Below, piece after piece: positions 46,765 to 55,887 of a stretch of 64,000 bases of DNA; positions within the stretch are counted from its first letter, which is position 1, and every line of letters starts with the position of its first letter. The notes beneath the pieces were generated by a model. That model did not search any database. It was not told where the DNA came from and was given only the letters and a program-made list of their open reading frames with translations. The stretch is from Pirellulales bacterium (GTDB lineage Bacteria > Planctomycetota > Planctomycetia > Pirellulales > JANQPP01), in the NCBI GenBank assembly GCA_028289405.1, contig JANQPP010000051.1, forward strand, positions 1-64,000, in the 5' to 3' direction. The position numbers and the translations under genes are program-made.

Positions 46765-47337
46765 ATGACTTCCATTGTTTTGATCCGGCCTGGATTGACG
46801 GAATACGATCAACAGGAGCGCATTCAAGGCGACCTGGAAGTTCCGTTGAACACGGAAGGAGTTCGTGAGGCTAGGGAAATGGCCCATCAATTGCGTCGGC
46901 TAGGCATCAGCGTAATCTACGCGGGTGAAGATGAACCCGCGGTTGAAACTGGACAGATTCTCGGCGATCAGTTGCATGCAAAGGTGGTTTATCTGCCGCG
47001 ATTTAGAAATCTTCATATGGGATTGTGGCAGGGCATGCTGATGGACGACGTCAAGGAAAAGCAGCCCAAGGTCTATCGGAAATGGCAAGACAAGCCGGAT
47101 ACGGTTTGTCCTCCTCAGGGCGAGAACCCTTGGTCCGCCCGCCAACGAATCCGCGAAGCTTTGGCAAAGATCTTACGCCGGCACAAGGAAGGCACTGTCG
47201 GTATCGTCGTTCGGGAGCCTTTGGCGAGCTTTGTCCGCCAAGAATTGACCCATGGTGAGTTGGGGGATCTTTGGAAAGCATCCCGGTGCAACGCGACCTG
47301 GGAAATCTTGGAGGTTGGTTCTCCAGCCATGGCATAG
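46765..47337 (+). CDS. Histidine-phosphatase-fold protein lacking catalytic residues
   Basis: 190 residues. The overall fold follows the phosphoglycerate mutase-like superfamily: an N-terminal IVLIRPGLTEYDQQERIQGD, PLNTEGVREAREMAHQLRR, FRNLHMGLWQGMLMDDVKEK and a C-terminal VGIVVREPLASFVRQELTH. But the signature R-H-G is R-P-G, so the phospho-accepting histidine is lost; the second histidine (usually S/A-H-G-G) reads VREP; and the middle S-x-x-x-R-A-x-x-T-A motif is degenerate. It cannot be a normal phosphatase. It lies two genes away from an intact paralogue. A regulatory or binding role is inference. Confidence 0.8.
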   Translation: MTSIVLIRPGLTEYDQQERIQGDLEVPLNTEGVREAREMAHQLRRLGISVIYAGEDEPAVETGQILGDQLHAKVVYLPRFRNLHMGLWQGMLMDDVKEKQPKVYRKWQDKPDTVCPPQGENPWSARQRIREALAKILRRHKEGTVGIVVREPLASFVRQELTHGELGDLWKASRCNATWEILEVGSPAMA

Positions 47338-47521
47338 CCAAGCCTAACCCGTTGTAAAGCCAAAGAGCGGCAAAATACTCGGTCGTACCGGTTCCCAAGC
47401 CGTCCTCTTTGCCGTTTCAACAAGCCGCTTCGCCGCTTGAATTTCCATTTCCTATTTCCGCGAGAACCGCTAAAGTAGGCTGGGCCACCAGGTAAACGAC
47501 GCAATACGTCCGACGCGAAAT

Positions 47522-48373
47522 ATGGCAAGCGGAAATACACAGACTCAAGGCTGGCAAGCGGAATCTCGTCGACAAAAACGGGGTGTGCCCGAGGGGCTAT
47601 GGCAGCGCTGCCCTGGCTGCCAAGCAACGATCTTCCGCAAAGAAGCGGAGAAACGGCTTGGAGTCTGTCCGGAGTGTGACTATCACTGGTATGTACCGGC
47701 GCGGGAACGGATTGCCCAAGTCTTGGACGAGGGCACGTTCGAGGAGTGGGATACCGACATTCATCCCACGGACCCTTTGGGATTCAAGGATAAGAAAGCC
47801 TATTCCGAACGGATCAAGGACGAACAGAATAAAACTGGCTTGACCGAAGCCGCCGTGGTGGGATCCGGCATGATCCGGGCCCGGCGTGTGGCGTTCGGAG
47901 TCACCGATTCATCGTTCATCATGGGCAGCATGGGTTCGGTTGTCGGCGAAAAGCTCACGCGGACCGTGGAGCGGGCCACGCAGCAGCAACTGCCGCTGAT
48001 TATCATTAGCGGTTCGGGCGGTGGTGCACGAATGCACGAGGGAATCCTGTCGCTGATGCAGATGGCAAAGGTGTCCGCGGCGCTCGCCAAATACGATCAA
48101 TCAGGCGGCTTGTTCATCTCTGTGCTCACGAACCCCACCATGGGAGGAGTCGCCGCCAGCTTCGCGTCATTGGGGGACTTGGTATTCGCCGAGCCCAAAG
48201 CGTTGATTGGATTCGCTGGCCCCAGGACGATCAAAGCGACCATTCGCATTGAACTTCCCAAGGGATTTCAAACGAGCGAATTCCTGCTGGAGCATGGCTT
48301 CGTGGACCGCATCGTTCGCCGCCGCGATTTGAAAAGCGAAATCGCCAAGGCCATTGACTTTTGCGGAAAATAG
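47522..48373 (+). CDS. accD: Acetyl-CoA carboxylase carboxyltransferase subunit beta
   Basis: 283 residues. An N-terminal zinc ribbon has CPGC and CPEC knuckles ([20 protein letters not shown] region). The carboxyltransferase core has [40 protein letters not shown] segments ([12 protein letters not shown]), [18 protein letters not shown] and [20 protein letters not shown]. It carboxylates acetyl-CoA together with AccA in fatty-acid synthesis. accA is not adjacent. Flanked on both sides by histidine-phosphatase-fold genes. Confidence 0.97.
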   Translation: MASGNTQTQGWQAESRRQKRGVPEGLWQRCPGCQATIFRKEAEKRLGVCPECDYHWYVPARERIAQVLDEGTFEEWDTDIHPTDPLGFKDKKAYSERIKDEQNKTGLTEAAVVGSGMIRARRVAFGVTDSSFIMGSMGSVVGEKLTRTVERATQQQLPLIIISGSGGGARMHEGILSLMQMAKVSAALAKYDQSGGLFISVLTNPTMGGVAASFASLGDLVFAEPKALIGFAGPRTIKATIRIELPKGFQTSEFLLEHGFVDRIVRRRDLKSEIAKAIDFCGK

Positions 48374-48374
48374 C

Positions 48375-48401
48375 AGCGGGGCGGACACGGCACCCCGCTT
48401 T
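48375..48401 (+). terminator. Possible terminator after accD
   Basis: A 7-bp stem AGCGGGG (48375-48381) / CCCCGCT (48393-48399) begins two bases after the accD stop codon. The T tract after it is short (TTTCG), so strength is uncertain. Confidence 0.4.
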
Positions 48402-48480
48402 CGCTAGAGTATGGTGTTTGATTCCGCAGCCATCGTATCAGCACACGTGCTTGCCCTGAGAACTCCACGGAACGGCAGAC

Positions 48481-49116
48481 ATGATCCTACACTGCATCCG
48501 GCACGGCGAGAGCGTCTTCAACGCGGAAAATCGCATCCAGGGGCAGGCCAATCCAAGTTTGTCTCCCAAAGGTGTGTTGCAAAGCCAGGCATTGGCACGC
48601 GGCTATGAAGGTGTACAAGTGGATGCGGTGTATTGCAGCCCCCTGGAGCGGGCCTATACCACCGCGAAACCCTTGGCGGATAAGCTCGGATTAGAAATCC
48701 AGCCGGATGATCGGCTGATGGAGTTGAATGCCGGCATCTTTCAGGGATTGTGTTGGAGCGAGATCCAGGACCGCTACCCGGAAGAAGCAGCGCGGTGGAA
48801 GTCTCATGATCCGGAATACGCCATTCCCGAAGGAGAATCCCGACTCGATTTGATGCGCAGAGGACGTGAAGCTTTCGATAGTATTCGCCTCGCCGGAAAC
48901 GAAACCGTCGTGGTGGTGGCTCACGGAGGCATTCTCGCCGCCGCGATCAAGGATCTGCTGCGCATCCCGCCCGCGCTGAATCCGTTCCAACTCTACAACG
49001 GGTCGGTGAGCAAGCTGTCCTGGCATGATCGCGTGCAACTCTTGACTTTGAATGAAACCAGTCATCTGCTCAATATCGACGGGGAGATCTCCACCAAGCG
49101 TGGCGATCTCGAATGA
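48481..49116 (+). CDS. Histidine phosphatase (phosphoglycerate mutase-like)
   Basis: 211 residues with intact superfamily motifs: ILHCIRHGESVFNAENRIQG (R-H-G-E-S), VYCSPLERAYTTAKPLAD, LMELNAGIFQGLCWSEIQDR and VVVVAHGGILAAAIKDLL (A-H-G-G). It belongs to the cobC/PGM-like group; the substrate could be a phosphosugar, a nucleotide or another small phosphate. The ATG 48481 is the first base after a likely untranslated leader; the start leaves the motif close to the N terminus as usual. Confidence 0.93.
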   Translation: MILHCIRHGESVFNAENRIQGQANPSLSPKGVLQSQALARGYEGVQVDAVYCSPLERAYTTAKPLADKLGLEIQPDDRLMELNAGIFQGLCWSEIQDRYPEEAARWKSHDPEYAIPEGESRLDLMRRGREAFDSIRLAGNETVVVVAHGGILAAAIKDLLRIPPALNPFQLYNGSVSKLSWHDRVQLLTLNETSHLLNIDGEISTKRGDLE

Positions 49117-49677
49117 GCAAGCAGAGCTGGGTAATCTGACGAGATCGATGCACTACGATTTGTCTTTCTCTCGTCATCCTGGGTCCCATCGGCATCGTTT
49201 TGGTTTTCGTGTTTTGTCGGCATGGCTTGTTGACTTTCCCCCCGGGACGTTACGCACTTAGCTGAAGTTGCGGGAAATTGAACTCGGCGTCCTCCCGCTG
49301 TGGCCGACCATGCGCTTCGAGATGGCCACCTAACGCCATTGAAACCCGCTTCCACGGTATACGGCGGCCGGCCCCTAGTTACTTTTTGGTCATTTTGCCG
49401 TCAAAAAGGCAGACGAGGTCACGCTTCGGCCTGATGGTCTCGAAAAGTTGAGCAGAGCCAAAAAAACACATTTTTTTGTTGACCAAATGCGGGCATGAAT
49501 TTCCACACGGATGTATAACGCCCGTAGGGTGATTCAAGCAGCGTTGCCTCGGAATTGCCGCGCGAATCGAAGTCGCGAAATCGTTTTCCCGCGCCAGAAT
49601 TTGGCAACCCAGATTCGATCGCAGCCTGCCGGCGCGCGAGGATGAGTTATCGCCAAAATGTTTCCCGGGGGCCAACC
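49117..49677. other. Intergenic region, 561 bases
   Basis: Upstream of the large RTX/G8 protein. The middle (about 49380-49500) is AT-rich with homopolymer runs (A7, T7) and may hold the promoter. Alternative in-frame starts at 49642 and 49555 fall in this stretch. No RNA gene, tandem repeat or CRISPR is seen. Confidence 0.5.
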
Positions 49678-52600
49678 ATGATCAGACACCTCATTCACCG
49701 GCCAACTTCTTGCCTACATGCCAAACGCCGAATCTCGGAACGACGGTTGCGTGGCGAGCCGCTGGAGAAACGGGAACTGCTCTCGATCTCGCCGCACGCT
49801 CTGTACCAAGTGCAGTTCCCTTCTCTGGACGGCAACCGCACGCTGGTGGACAGAGTGGATGGAATCGTGCGGGTCATAGGCACGGATGGACCCGACACAA
49901 TCATTGTCGCCCCGACGGCACAAAATCTCGTCGTGTCGATCAATGGTTCGCGCACGGTGGTCTCGGATGACGGCGTCCAGGGCTTCGTGATCGAGGCCCG
50001 GGGAGGCCGGGACAATGTGCGGATCGACCGTACGTTCACTCAATCGGTGATGATGGACGGCGGGCGAGGAAACGACATTCTCCAAGCCGGCACGGGACTG
50101 GCGATTCTCCTCGGCGGGCAGGGGAACGATATCCTCCGCGGTGGGCCAGAACCTGATCTGTTGGATGGCGGGGACGGCCATGACCGTCTCGACGGCGGTG
50201 GAGGTGACGACCGTCTGTTTGGCAGCCGTGGTAATGACATTTTGCGCGGATTTGCGGGCGATGACCAACTATTGGGCGGCGGTCAAAACGACGTCCTGTA
50301 CGGAGGGCCGGGGAATGACCTTCTCGCCGGCGGACCGGGGAATGACCGGCTGTTTGGTGAACATGATGACGATGTTCTCGACGGCGGCGGCAATGAGGAC
50401 GTCTTGCATGGCGACCGGGGCAATGATGAAGTTACCGGAGCCGCTGGCCATGATGAAGTCCATGGTGATCTGGGAAATGACTTGCTATGGGGGGACAGGT
50501 CATTCTTTCTGGAATTGGATTATCGGCCCCAACTGCAAGCCTCCTTGGATAACCGGTCCATCGACACGAACCAGGATGGCAGGCTCAATCTGCTCGATGT
50601 CCACTTGTTGAGCCGTTCCGTGCAAGACATCGCGATTGGATTCGCGGGGTCCGACCGGCTGGAAGGCGGGCAGGGCAATGATGTGTTGGCCGGAGGAGAT
50701 GGCAATGACCGCCTTCTCGGCGGTATCCATGCCGACCTGGCCATCGGCGGGGCCGGTCTGGATGACGTCTCCGGAAATGAAGGGGACGATATCGTGATCG
50801 GCGGGAAGACGGACTTCGATGATAGTCGAGATGCCTTACGCGCCATCCTGGTGGCCTGGACCTCTGGCGACAGCTATCAGGCCCGCCGCGATGCCCTGAC
50901 ACGTGACGGTTCATTCTATCAATTGTCGGTGGACGGAACGGTGACCGACGAGGGACTTTCCGACCATATTTCCGGCGATCTGGGACGCGACCTATTCTTC
51001 GTTCCCTATGGAGAGCCGGTTGCTCCAGGCGGCGGGCACGGACATCATCATGCCGCGCACGAATTTCCGGGGCTGGATGTGGTGGAAGACCGCCACTCGA
51101 ACGAGGCGGTCCTTTCCCGCGTACCGCACGCGGACAATTCCGTGTTGAGGGAAGAGCATTTCGCGCTCTTCGAGTTGGTCCCGTACGATCGGGTGACGCA
51201 TACCGCCGCCCGCTCCGGATCTTGGTCCGATCCTCGCACGTGGGCCGATGGCCGAGTTCCTTCGCCGGGAGCCCGGGCACTGATTCCCGCCGGCATCGTT
51301 GTCACCGTGGATGAGGTTCTGACGCGACGCTTGGACACGCTGCGTGTGGACGGCACCCTCGCCTTTGATCCCAACGTGGACACCGAATTGCGGGTCGATA
51401 CGCTGATCGTGTCCGGCAGCGGCACGTTCCAAATGGGGACGCCCGAAGCTCCCATTCGGCCAGACGCCACGGCCAAGTTGCTCATCGCCGACACGGGGCC
51501 AATCGACCGCCGCAACGATCCTCTCGCGTTAGGCCGTGGGCTGATCGTGCATGGCAAGATGGCCGTGCATGGCGCGGAGGCCACGCCGTTTGTTCCTCTG
51601 CAAGTCCACTCTCGTCAGCGGCAAAACCGCTTGATCCTGAAGGAAGTGCCACGCAATTGGCGCGTGGGAGATGAAATCGTCCTCGCCGGAACGGGCGGCA
51701 GTTCCCAAGACGAACGGCTGGAGATCTTTGCCATCGACGGGAACGTCGTCACGGTCAAGCCGCTCTTGCACGACCACATCCCGCCGGAAGCGGATTTGGA
51801 GGTGCATGTGGCTCATTTGACGCGGAACGCCGTGATTGAATCGGAGAACCCCGCCCTCGACCGGCGGGGGCATTTCATGGCCATGCATACCCGCGAGATC
51901 GATATCGTGAATGCCGGTTTTTACCATCTGGGCCGGAGCGACAAGACCCAGCGTGCCAACGATCCCGTGGTCGATGAAGATGGTCATTTGGTTCCTGGCA
52001 CGGGCACGAATGCCAGAGGACGTTATGCTGTGCATTTCCACCGCAACGGGGTGGGAGATGATGGCCGGCCCTCCACCGTGCGGGGTAGCGTGGTGACCGA
52101 CAGCCGGGGTTGGGGCTATGTGAACCACAGCAGCTTCGTGCATTTCGAGGACAATGTCGCCTTCGATGTGGACGGAGCCGCGTTCGTCACCGAAGCGGGC
52201 GACGAGATCGGGCATTTCCGCCGTAACATCGCCATCCATTCCGCGGGATCCGGAAACGGCATCGAAGCGCGCAAGGACATCCAAGATTTCGGCCATCAAG
52301 GAGATGGCTTCTGGTTCCAGGGGGGCGGAGTAGAAGTCACCGGCAACGTGGCCGCCGGACATCGGGGCCAGGGCTTCGTATTCTTCACCGAAGGCCTTGT
52401 GCAAGATGGACTGGGCCGGACAACCTTTCTAGTGGACAACCTCCCCGAGCGGCTCCGTACCAGTTCGCGGGAAACTCTCTCCGTGGAAGACGTGCCGATT
52501 TCGAATTTCCGTGATAATGTCGCGTATGCTTCGCGCATCGGCGCGGCGACGCGCTTTCACATGCGGTCTGTTCGACATCCGGTCCAGAGCGTGATCGAGG

Positions 52601-53247
52601 ACCTCGTATTGTGGAATAATAACTCGGGCCTCAATATCCCTTATACGCATCAGACGGTGGTGCGAAATGTTCGTATTCTGCGTGATCCTGCCCGGCCTTC
52701 GGGAACGGGTATCAATCTCAACAGCGTGACGCGGAGCATTCGCTATCAAAACATCGAAGTCGTCGGTTACGACCGTGGGGTGGTGCTTCCCCAGCGGGGA
52801 TGGAACACCGTCGAAGGCGGCTTTTTCGACAACCGCGTCAACTTCCATATTCCTACGTCCGTTGAGCAAGGCCGTCGCATCGAGTTCAACGGCAACATCC
52901 GCATGGGCGAGGAGGCGCAGGCGTCTTCATTTGGCCGCCGGCCTTACGATATCTTCCTCGACGGCCGCATTCATCCCCGGCACGAAAGCATCATGCATGC
53001 CTTCTATCGGGATCAAATTTTGCTCGATTTCGGCGATTTTGATCGCCAGCGGCTGTACTTCGAGAAACAAAGGTCCGACGCGGTTCCTTTCCCCGAAGCC
53101 GGGCCATTCATTCCGGACGAATTCGTCGGGAAGACAAACGCGGAGTTGCAACGCGAGTTCGGCTTGGCCTTCGGCGGAGCGCTAGCACCGGAGAATGCCC
53201 GCATCGATCCCGCGATTCGCGGCCTGATTGGCCCGCCTGCGTCGTAA
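49678..53247 (+). CDS. Giant secreted protein: RTX repeats, half dockerin, G8 domain, beta-helix
   Basis: 1189 residues. The N terminus (EPLEKRELLSIS) has the planctomycete surface-protein motif. RTX-type nonapeptide repeats (GG-x-G-x-D-x-L-x) occupy about residues 120-265 and again 325-385 (GGQGNDILRGGPEPDLLDGG, GGGGDDRLFGS). Between them lies one dockerin-like calcium loop (DTNQDGRLNLLDVHLLSRS). A G8 domain follows at about 510-610 (SGSWSDPRTWADGRVPSPG and ALIPAGIVVTVDEVLTRRL). From about 620 to 1120 a right-handed parallel beta-helix is likely (repeats like RNIAIHSAGSGNGIEARKDI). G8/beta-helix proteins bind or process glycans such as hyaluronan-like polymers; here that is inference. ATG 49678 is the best-supported start. 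Confidence 0.85.
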   Translation: MIRHLIHRPTSCLHAKRRISERRLRGEPLEKRELLSISPHALYQVQFPSLDGNRTLVDRVDGIVRVIGTDGPDTIIVAPTAQNLVVSINGSRTVVSDDGVQGFVIEARGGRDNVRIDRTFTQSVMMDGGRGNDILQAGTGLAILLGGQGNDILRGGPEPDLLDGGDGHDRLDGGGGDDRLFGSRGNDILRGFAGDDQLLGGGQNDVLYGGPGNDLLAGGPGNDRLFGEHDDDVLDGGGNEDVLHGDRGNDEVTGAAGHDEVHGDLGNDLLWGDRSFFLELDYRPQLQASLDNRSIDTNQDGRLNLLDVHLLSRSVQDIAIGFAGSDRLEGGQGNDVLAGGDGNDRLLGGIHADLAIGGAGLDDVSGNEGDDIVIGGKTDFDDSRDALRAILVAWTSGDSYQARRDALTRDGSFYQLSVDGTVTDEGLSDHISGDLGRDLFFVPYGEPVAPGGGHGHHHAAHEFPGLDVVEDRHSNEAVLSRVPHADNSVLREEHFALFELVPYDRVTHTAARSGSWSDPRTWADGRVPSPGARALIPAGIVVTVDEVLTRRLDTLRVDGTLAFDPNVDTELRVDTLIVSGSGTFQMGTPEAPIRPDATAKLLIADTGPIDRRNDPLALGRGLIVHGKMAVHGAEATPFVPLQVHSRQRQNRLILKEVPRNWRVGDEIVLAGTGGSSQDERLEIFAIDGNVVTVKPLLHDHIPPEADLEVHVAHLTRNAVIESENPALDRRGHFMAMHTREIDIVNAGFYHLGRSDKTQRANDPVVDEDGHLVPGTGTNARGRYAVHFHRNGVGDDGRPSTVRGSVVTDSRGWGYVNHSSFVHFEDNVAFDVDGAAFVTEAGDEIGHFRRNIAIHSAGSGNGIEARKDIQDFGHQGDGFWFQGGGVEVTGNVAAGHRGQGFVFFTEGLVQDGLGRTTFLVDNLPERLRTSSRETLSVEDVPISNFRDNVAYASRIGAATRFHMRSVRHPVQSVIEDLVLWNNNSGLNIPYTHQTVVRNVRILRDPARPSGTGINLNSVTRSIRYQNIEVVGYDRGVVLPQRGWNTVEGGFFDNRVNFHIPTSVEQGRRIEFNGNIRMGEEAQASSFGRRPYDIFLDGRIHPRHESIMHAFYRDQILLDFGDFDRQRLYFEKQRSDAVPFPEAGPFIPDEFVGKTNAELQREFGLAFGGALAPENARIDPAIRGLIGPPAS

Positions 53248-53279
53248 AGCCGATGGACATGGTGCCGTGAGGTTGGCCC

Positions 53280-53314
53280 TTGTCGCGTCGATCCCAGGCG
53301 GATCGACGCGACAA
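53280..53314. terminator. Perfect 15-bp hairpin after the RTX/G8 gene
   Basis: TTGTCGCGTCGATCC (53280-53294) and its exact inverted copy GGATCGACGCGACAA (53300-53314) enclose a 5-base loop, 32 bases after the stop codon. There is no T run after it, so it is not a standard intrinsic terminator; it could protect the 3' end of the transcript, or end transcription with help. The strand is not decided by sequence. Confidence 0.6.
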
Positions 53315-53484
53315 TCGGGGAAATCTTCTTTGGTGTTGAAGAGATTCGGGGCAAGTTGCTTGACAACGCCGGGCTGGGCTGGCCATAAACACTGAATGAC
53401 GTCGAGTCTTTTCGACATTGCAAACGCAGTTTGGCCAGAAATCAACACGTCACGGTTCCGTCCGGCTTGCCGCAAGTCAGCCCC

Positions 53485-55827
53485 ATGCGAAAAAGAATTG
53501 TGAATCAAAATGTCGAAACATCCAGGCTTCGGTCGTGCCGGCTGGAAAACCTGGAAAGAAGGTTGCTCCTAACCGCTGTCCAATGGGAGATTAGCGAAGG
53601 AGGCAATGGCCACTTTTACGAAGCTGTTTTGGCGCCGACAACTTGGTCCGAGGCTGAACTTGCCGCCAGGGAGCGAGGCGGCCATCTGGCGACGATAAGC
53701 TCCGCCGCCGAGAACGATTTCGTCTTCGAACTTGTCGACTCCCCCGAGTTTTGGACCGGTTTTGGCGGCGGGTTTTGTTGTTCTTGGGGCCCCTGGCTGG
53801 GCGGAAGACGGGAAGGTAATGGCTTCCGCTGGATCACGGACGAGCCATTCTCGTATTCGAATTGGCTTCCCGGGGAACCGAATAACAGTTCCGGCGTGGA
53901 AAACAGCCTCCATTTTTTCGCCGATACCACTGGCAGCCGCGCCCCGACTTGGAACGACTTTTTTGACCTGCCGGCCTGGAGGCTCAACGGATACGTTGTC
54001 GAATTCGAGAGCCCCGCAGTGATTAATGTCGTCACTCATGGGTTTAATCCGACAGGAAGACGCTGGGAAGATTTTCGAGAAGATTTTCAGATTATTGGCG
54101 ACGAGTTGGAGTCGTTGCCCGAGGACGGCACGTTGCTCGACAGTGGAGTGCGATCGCACGTAACGGAATGGGAATCCGCCGTGGGGTGGCATCAAGCCAT
54201 CGTGAGCATGGTAGGCGGAATTCTGTCATCGCCGACTTCTCCCGCGATGTCTTCCATGCTTTCGGATATCACCGCCTCCTCGATGGAACTGGCGGGGGGG
54301 GTCGCTCACACGGCTGCTCGTGATGTTGTCCGCGCTTTGGAAACGGACTTGTTGAAGGAAGACATCGCTGAAAGCCGAGAGACTCAGCGTATCCATTTGA
54401 TCGGCCATGGCCGAGGAGCCGTTGTCAATGCATTAGCCGCTGAAATGCTTCATCAAGATGGATATTGTGTCGCCCAGTATACGTCGCTCGATGGTTATGG
54501 CACGGATTGGCCGGGGTTAAGCGGCGTGCTTGGAGATCTGGACATCGCCACGATTGCCGAAGGAGAGCGAAAAGTAAACTATCGAGTCCAGCAGCCGCTG
54601 AATGGTTTGTTGGCCGACTACCTGCATCAAATTCCGGCCACGGAGTTCTTGAGTCCTAGGGAGGTTTCCGAGGTTTCATCGCGAATACCAGATTGGCGCG
54701 CGCCTGACCGGCCTGAAGAAGCTGGCTTTGAGAATATCGTGCTCGAGGGCCACGGAACGGGAGACAACGCAACCTCGAACCATTTGAATGTCACGGAGCT
54801 ATTCCTTCGGGATGATTACCTGCGTGACAACTTTGTAGGCCGTAACGCATCGACTCCGATTCGGGACTTAACTCCACCCGCCTCATGTGCCGAGCCAGCC
54901 ATGCCGACGGTTCCGCCAGGAGATGGGATCCCAGCGGACTTCATCGACGGTGCGTTCACTGATCTCGGTGAAAAGTGGGATGCTATCTCGGAAGCAAGTT
55001 CCTTGGAATGGAATAGCGAATTTCTCGACCATCTGTTTTCCGACTTTTTCGATGCGCGAGGCATTTTGAAAACGAACTGGTGGGCAGCGGGAAACACCCG
55101 TCTTGTATCGGACGGGGGCAATACTCTCGTGGAATTAGCCCAGGCAGAGCGGACGACGGGGCCTGGCCAGCCCTTCGGAACGGAGCCTGCTAGCCTCGGC
55201 CAGCCCTTTGTATTCGATGAGCGTCCCCATGCTCTGCATTTCGATTTTGAGGTTCTGCAAGCGGGGCCTGGTGATCGGCTGGAAATCACCTATCGAGACA
55301 TGGTCCTGGATTCCATTCCACTTTCATCGGGATTGGAAATCCGTCACGTCTCGGTCGAGTTCCCCGGCGACTTGCCCGATTCTGGCATGCTCGTCATGCG
55401 GCTCGATGGGCCGACACGAAATCCAGCCAAGGTACGTCTCGACAATCTCGCGATCGAATCCCTTCTGGAAGGTGATACGAATCGAGATGGAATCGTGAAT
55501 CTAGTCGATTTCAATGCCTTAAAAATTCACTTTGGAGTCACCGAAGCCACCCGCGAGCAAGGCGATTTGAACGGTGACCGGATGGTCGATCTCGCTGACT
55601 TCGATCTGCTCAAAGCAAACTTCGGCGCGACAAGGGACATCGAATCCCAAGCGATGGTTGCTCGGGACGTGACTGAAACGGCTAACCGGAAATCCCTCGA
55701 CGAGGGGGTCGCCAACGTCAATATGGGCTCGAGTGTGAAACTGGCGGTGGAAGCGATCGGCGCCGATGCTGTCAGTGAGCCGACGATCAAAGTTGAAGTC
55801 ACGCTGGACCCTTTCGAGCGCGACTGA
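53485..55827 (+). CDS. Secreted protein: C-type lectin-like, lipase-like, dockerin
   Basis: 780 residues. The N terminus reads SCRLENLERRLLLTAV, the planctomycete motif. A C-type lectin-like domain spans about 32-170 (FYEAVLAPTTWSEAELAARE, RGGHLATISSAAENDF, and WLPGEPNNSSG, the E-P-N site). A lipase-like alpha/beta-hydrolase region follows (about 180-470): INVVTHGFNPTGRRW and RIHLIGHGRGAVVNALAAEM, where the usual G-H-S-x-G nucleophile is G-H-G-R-G, so Ser is replaced by Gly. Two dockerin loops close the protein (DTNRDGIVNLVDFNALKIHF, DLNGDRMVDLADFDLLKANF). ATG 53485 begins the motif region. Probably a carbohydrate-binding surface protein. Confidence 0.85.
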   Translation: MRKRIVNQNVETSRLRSCRLENLERRLLLTAVQWEISEGGNGHFYEAVLAPTTWSEAELAARERGGHLATISSAAENDFVFELVDSPEFWTGFGGGFCCSWGPWLGGRREGNGFRWITDEPFSYSNWLPGEPNNSSGVENSLHFFADTTGSRAPTWNDFFDLPAWRLNGYVVEFESPAVINVVTHGFNPTGRRWEDFREDFQIIGDELESLPEDGTLLDSGVRSHVTEWESAVGWHQAIVSMVGGILSSPTSPAMSSMLSDITASSMELAGGVAHTAARDVVRALETDLLKEDIAESRETQRIHLIGHGRGAVVNALAAEMLHQDGYCVAQYTSLDGYGTDWPGLSGVLGDLDIATIAEGERKVNYRVQQPLNGLLADYLHQIPATEFLSPREVSEVSSRIPDWRAPDRPEEAGFENIVLEGHGTGDNATSNHLNVTELFLRDDYLRDNFVGRNASTPIRDLTPPASCAEPAMPTVPPGDGIPADFIDGAFTDLGEKWDAISEASSLEWNSEFLDHLFSDFFDARGILKTNWWAAGNTRLVSDGGNTLVELAQAERTTGPGQPFGTEPASLGQPFVFDERPHALHFDFEVLQAGPGDRLEITYRDMVLDSIPLSSGLEIRHVSVEFPGDLPDSGMLVMRLDGPTRNPAKVRLDNLAIESLLEGDTNRDGIVNLVDFNALKIHFGVTEATREQGDLNGDRMVDLADFDLLKANFGATRDIESQAMVARDVTETANRKSLDEGVANVNMGSSVKLAVEAIGADAVSEPTIKVEVTLDPFERD

Positions 55828-55887
55828 ATTCACGCTCAAACGGCAACATCTCTGAGGGCTTTGGCGTGACCGTTTCGATGGCGGGCC

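Noticed and set aside
49430..49490. AT-rich homopolymer stretch as replication origin or phage attachment site
   Set aside because: No DnaA-box cluster, no iteron and no repeat pair flanking the stretch. A promoter region is enough to explain it.
50050..50815. Tandem DNA repeats that could suggest a CRISPR-like or satellite array
   Set aside because: The repeat period is that of RTX nonapeptides (27 bases), and the units vary at third codon positions. No constant repeat with unique spacers is present.
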